Shown here: in pieces, positions 62,942-64,000 of the stretch | How positions within the stretch are numbered: the first letter of the stretch is position 1 | Layout of the letters: every line of letters starts with the position of its first letter | DNA from: an uncultured Bacteroidales bacterium | GTDB lineage: Bacteria; Bacteroidota; Bacteroidia; Bacteroidales; FEN-979 | Length of the DNA stretch: 64,000 bases | Assembly (NCBI GenBank): GCA_903875045.1 | Contig: CAIQUS010000225.1 | Coordinates: 1-64,000, forward strand | Direction of reading: 5' to 3' | The notes under the pieces: model-generated | What the model was told of the DNA's origin: nothing | Database searches by the model: none | What the model saw: the letters and a program-made list of their open reading frames with translations, nothing else | Made by a program: the position numbers and the translations under genes

Positions 62942-63247
62942 ATGAATGATAACACGTCTGAAGCACTGGGAATGATAGAAACCCGTGGTTTTACAGCTAT
63001 GGTCGAAGCATCGGATGCGATGCTCAAAGCTGCCAAAGTGGAATTGATCGGCTATGAAAAAATAGGCGGGGGATATGTCACCGCTATTGTTCGTGGCGAT
63101 GTTGCATCTGTAAGGGCTGCGGTCGATGCCGGAATCCAGGCAGCACAAAAGGTCGGGGAGCTTGTTTCATCTCACGTAATTCCAAGGCCACATCAAAATG
63201 TTGACAGCACACTTCCATTGGGAAGAGGTCCGCTGAAAAAATCGTAA
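62942..63247 (+). CDS. Microcompartment hexameric shell protein (BMC-H, EutM-like)
   Basis: The start at 62942 ([17 protein letters not shown]) gives 101 residues. It is a canonical single-domain BMC-H, close to EutM/Pdu[31 protein letters not shown], the pore loop [15 protein letters not shown], and the end [12 protein letters not shown]. The all-Gly pore loop is like EutM, rather than the Ser-containing loop of PduA. It forms the major facet hexamer with a central pore for small polar metabolites. Confidence 0.95.
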   Translation: MNDNTSEALGMIETRGFTAMVEASDAMLKAAKVELIGYEKIGGGYVTAIVRGDVASVRAAVDAGIQAAQKVGELVSSHVIPRPHQNVDSTLPLGRGPLKKS

Positions 63248-63289
63248 ATCGTAAATCGTAAATCGTAAATCGTAAATCGTAAATCGTAA
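63241..63289 (+). repeat. Perfect 7-bp tandem repeat (ATCGTAA x7)
   Basis: Seven exact copies of ATCGTAA fill the whole gap between the BMC-H and the first BMC-P gene. The BMC-H stop codon (63245-63247) lies inside the first copy and the next ATG is 6 bp after the last. No Shine-Dalgarno is present for the downstream gene. Confidence 0.95.
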
Positions 63290-63295
63290 ATCACC

Positions 63296-63595
63296 ATGGT
63301 TTTGGCTAGGGTTGTCGGTACAGTTGTTTCCAGTCATAAGGCCCGGAAAATAGATGGAATCAAATTTTTACTTCTTGAAAAAATAGACCCTGTCTCCATG
63401 AACGGGAAGGGTGATTTTGTTGTTTCCATGGACAGTGTTGGTGCCGGAGTGGGTGAAATCGTTTTTTATGTTTCAGGCAGCAGTGCCAGATATACCGATG
63501 TAACCGAAGGAAAACCATCAGATTCTGCCGTTGTCGCCATCGTTGATTTTATTGAAAAAGATGGTGTTTATACATATCAGAAATCAGGTAATTGA
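63296..63595 (+). CDS. Microcompartment vertex protein (BMC-P, EutN/CcmL family), first copy
   Basis: A 99-residue protein of the EutN/CcmL family, which forms pentamers that cap shell vertices. Typical blocks: VLARVVGTVVSSHKA, KFLLLEKIDP, DSVGAGVGEIVFYVSGSSAR and the end VVAIVDFIE. It begins directly after the heptamer array and precedes a second BMC-P by 3 bp. Confidence 0.94.
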   Translation: MVLARVVGTVVSSHKARKIDGIKFLLLEKIDPVSMNGKGDFVVSMDSVGAGVGEIVFYVSGSSARYTDVTEGKPSDSAVVAIVDFIEKDGVYTYQKSGN

Positions 63596-63598
63596 AAA

Positions 63599-63886
63599 AT
63601 GATACTTGCTAAAGTAGTCGGCACAGTCGTGTGCAGCTCAAGAAATGACGGGATAGCAGGCGCACGTTACCTTTTGGTCGAAAAAACAGATCAACACGGC
63701 GGTAAAAAAGGCGATTATCTGGTGGCACTCGATATGATTGGTGTTGGATATGATGAACTGGTACTGGTAACAGAAGGAAGTCCCTCAAGGGAAACTCCTT
63801 TCACGGTAAATAAACCGGTTGATGCGTTGGTTGTGGGTATTGTTGATATGATTGATGAAAATGAAAGGGTTATATACAGGAAATAA
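63599..63886 (+). CDS. Microcompartment vertex protein (BMC-P, EutN/CcmL family), second copy
   Basis: A 95-residue paralogue of the preceding pentamer protein: ILAKVVGTVVCSSR, YLLVEKTDQ, DMIGVGYDELVLVTEGSPSR and VVGIVDMI. Two different BMC-P proteins in one locus are common where mixed vertices form. The next shell gene starts 19 bp downstream. Confidence 0.94.
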   Translation: MILAKVVGTVVCSSRNDGIAGARYLLVEKTDQHGGKKGDYLVALDMIGVGYDELVLVTEGSPSRETPFTVNKPVDALVVGIVDMIDENERVIYRK

Positions 63887-63905
63887 TGAGGGGCAGGGTG
63901 GATTG

Positions 63906-64000
63906 ATGGTTTTAGGCGTTTTGGAGTTTAGCAGCATTGCCATTGGCATTAAAGCACTGGATGAAATGGTCAAAATAGCACCGGTCAGAATAATCGAAGC
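63906..64000 (+). CDS. BMC shell protein, 5' part only (cut by the window end)
   Basis: ATG at 63906 opens a frame that stays open to the window end and encodes MVLGVLEFSSIAIGIKALDE followed by MVKIAPVRIIEA. This is the start of a BMC domain, with the LEFSSIA.GIKA.D.MVK.APV pattern typical of PduT/BMC-T proteins and also possible for BMC-H. A G-rich AGGGTGGA lies just upstream as a possible ribosome site. The type cannot be settled from 31 residues. Confidence 0.88.
   Translation, partial: MVLGVLEFSSIAIGIKALDEMVKIAPVRIIE

Noticed and set aside
1-64000. tRNA, rRNA or riboswitch genes
   Set aside because: The intergenic gaps were read for tRNA ends, anticodon arms and known riboswitch cores; nothing convincing was seen, though a covariance-model search would be more sensitive.

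Overview
The window looks like a chromosomal segment of an uncultivated Bacteroidota (Bacteroidetes, probably Bacteroidia). Evidence: a TonB-dependent receptor, a DUF5686/CarboxypepD_reg outer-membrane protein, a DUF4296 lipoprotein and a DUF1573 protein; most starts lack a Shine-Dalgarno; several genes are preceded by the Bacteroidetes -7 box TAnnTTTG. No rRNA or tRNA gene was recognised.

Region 1 (1-12304) is AT-rich and accessory. It holds a partly decayed CRISPR array without cas genes in the window, a secreted DUF1573 protein, and two adjacent giant TIR-NTPase (STAND/NACHT-like) genes. These two share a homologous TIR plus NTPase front end but carry different C-terminal sensor regions (a TPR array versus an unrecognised helical region). 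This is the best anti-phage defence candidate in the window.

Region 2 (12340-35601) is a 23 kb pair of divergent operons sharing a 125 bp control region. The leftward arm encodes a WD40-STAND membrane protein, a TonB-dependent receptor, a formyltransferase-like enzyme, an MFS/HEAT fusion, a beta-propeller histidine kinase, a barrel protein and a zinc dehydrogenase. The rightward arm encodes a soluble histidine kinase of the same type, a receiver-PP2C phosphatase, a STAS fusion protein, a permease fused to two binding domains, an ABC ATPase and a lipoprotein binding protein. It looks like a sensory/transport system that joins two-component signalling, partner switching and an unusual ABC importer.

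Region 3 (35626-54739) holds ordinary and specialised metabolism: a four-gene lysine 2,3-aminomutase/ATP-grasp/GNAT operon; an alpha/beta-hydrolase gene broken by an in-frame stop; PspC/LiaF-like envelope genes; tatC; an ECF sigma/anti-sigma/metal-sensor operon; a cysteine synthase with a Cys-rich tail; a sulfide operon (SQR, DUF1641, TusE/DsrC-like, DsrE-like); tatA; queA; a porin-like protein; pssA and lptB.

Region 4 (54785-64000) holds a DUF5686 protein, kdsD, recQ, an OmpH-like protein and small lipoproteins. It ends in the start of a bacterial microcompartment locus: a BMC-T-like protein, a EutM-like BMC-H, two EutN/CcmL pentamers and a further BMC gene cut by the window edge. The encapsulated enzymes lie outside the window.
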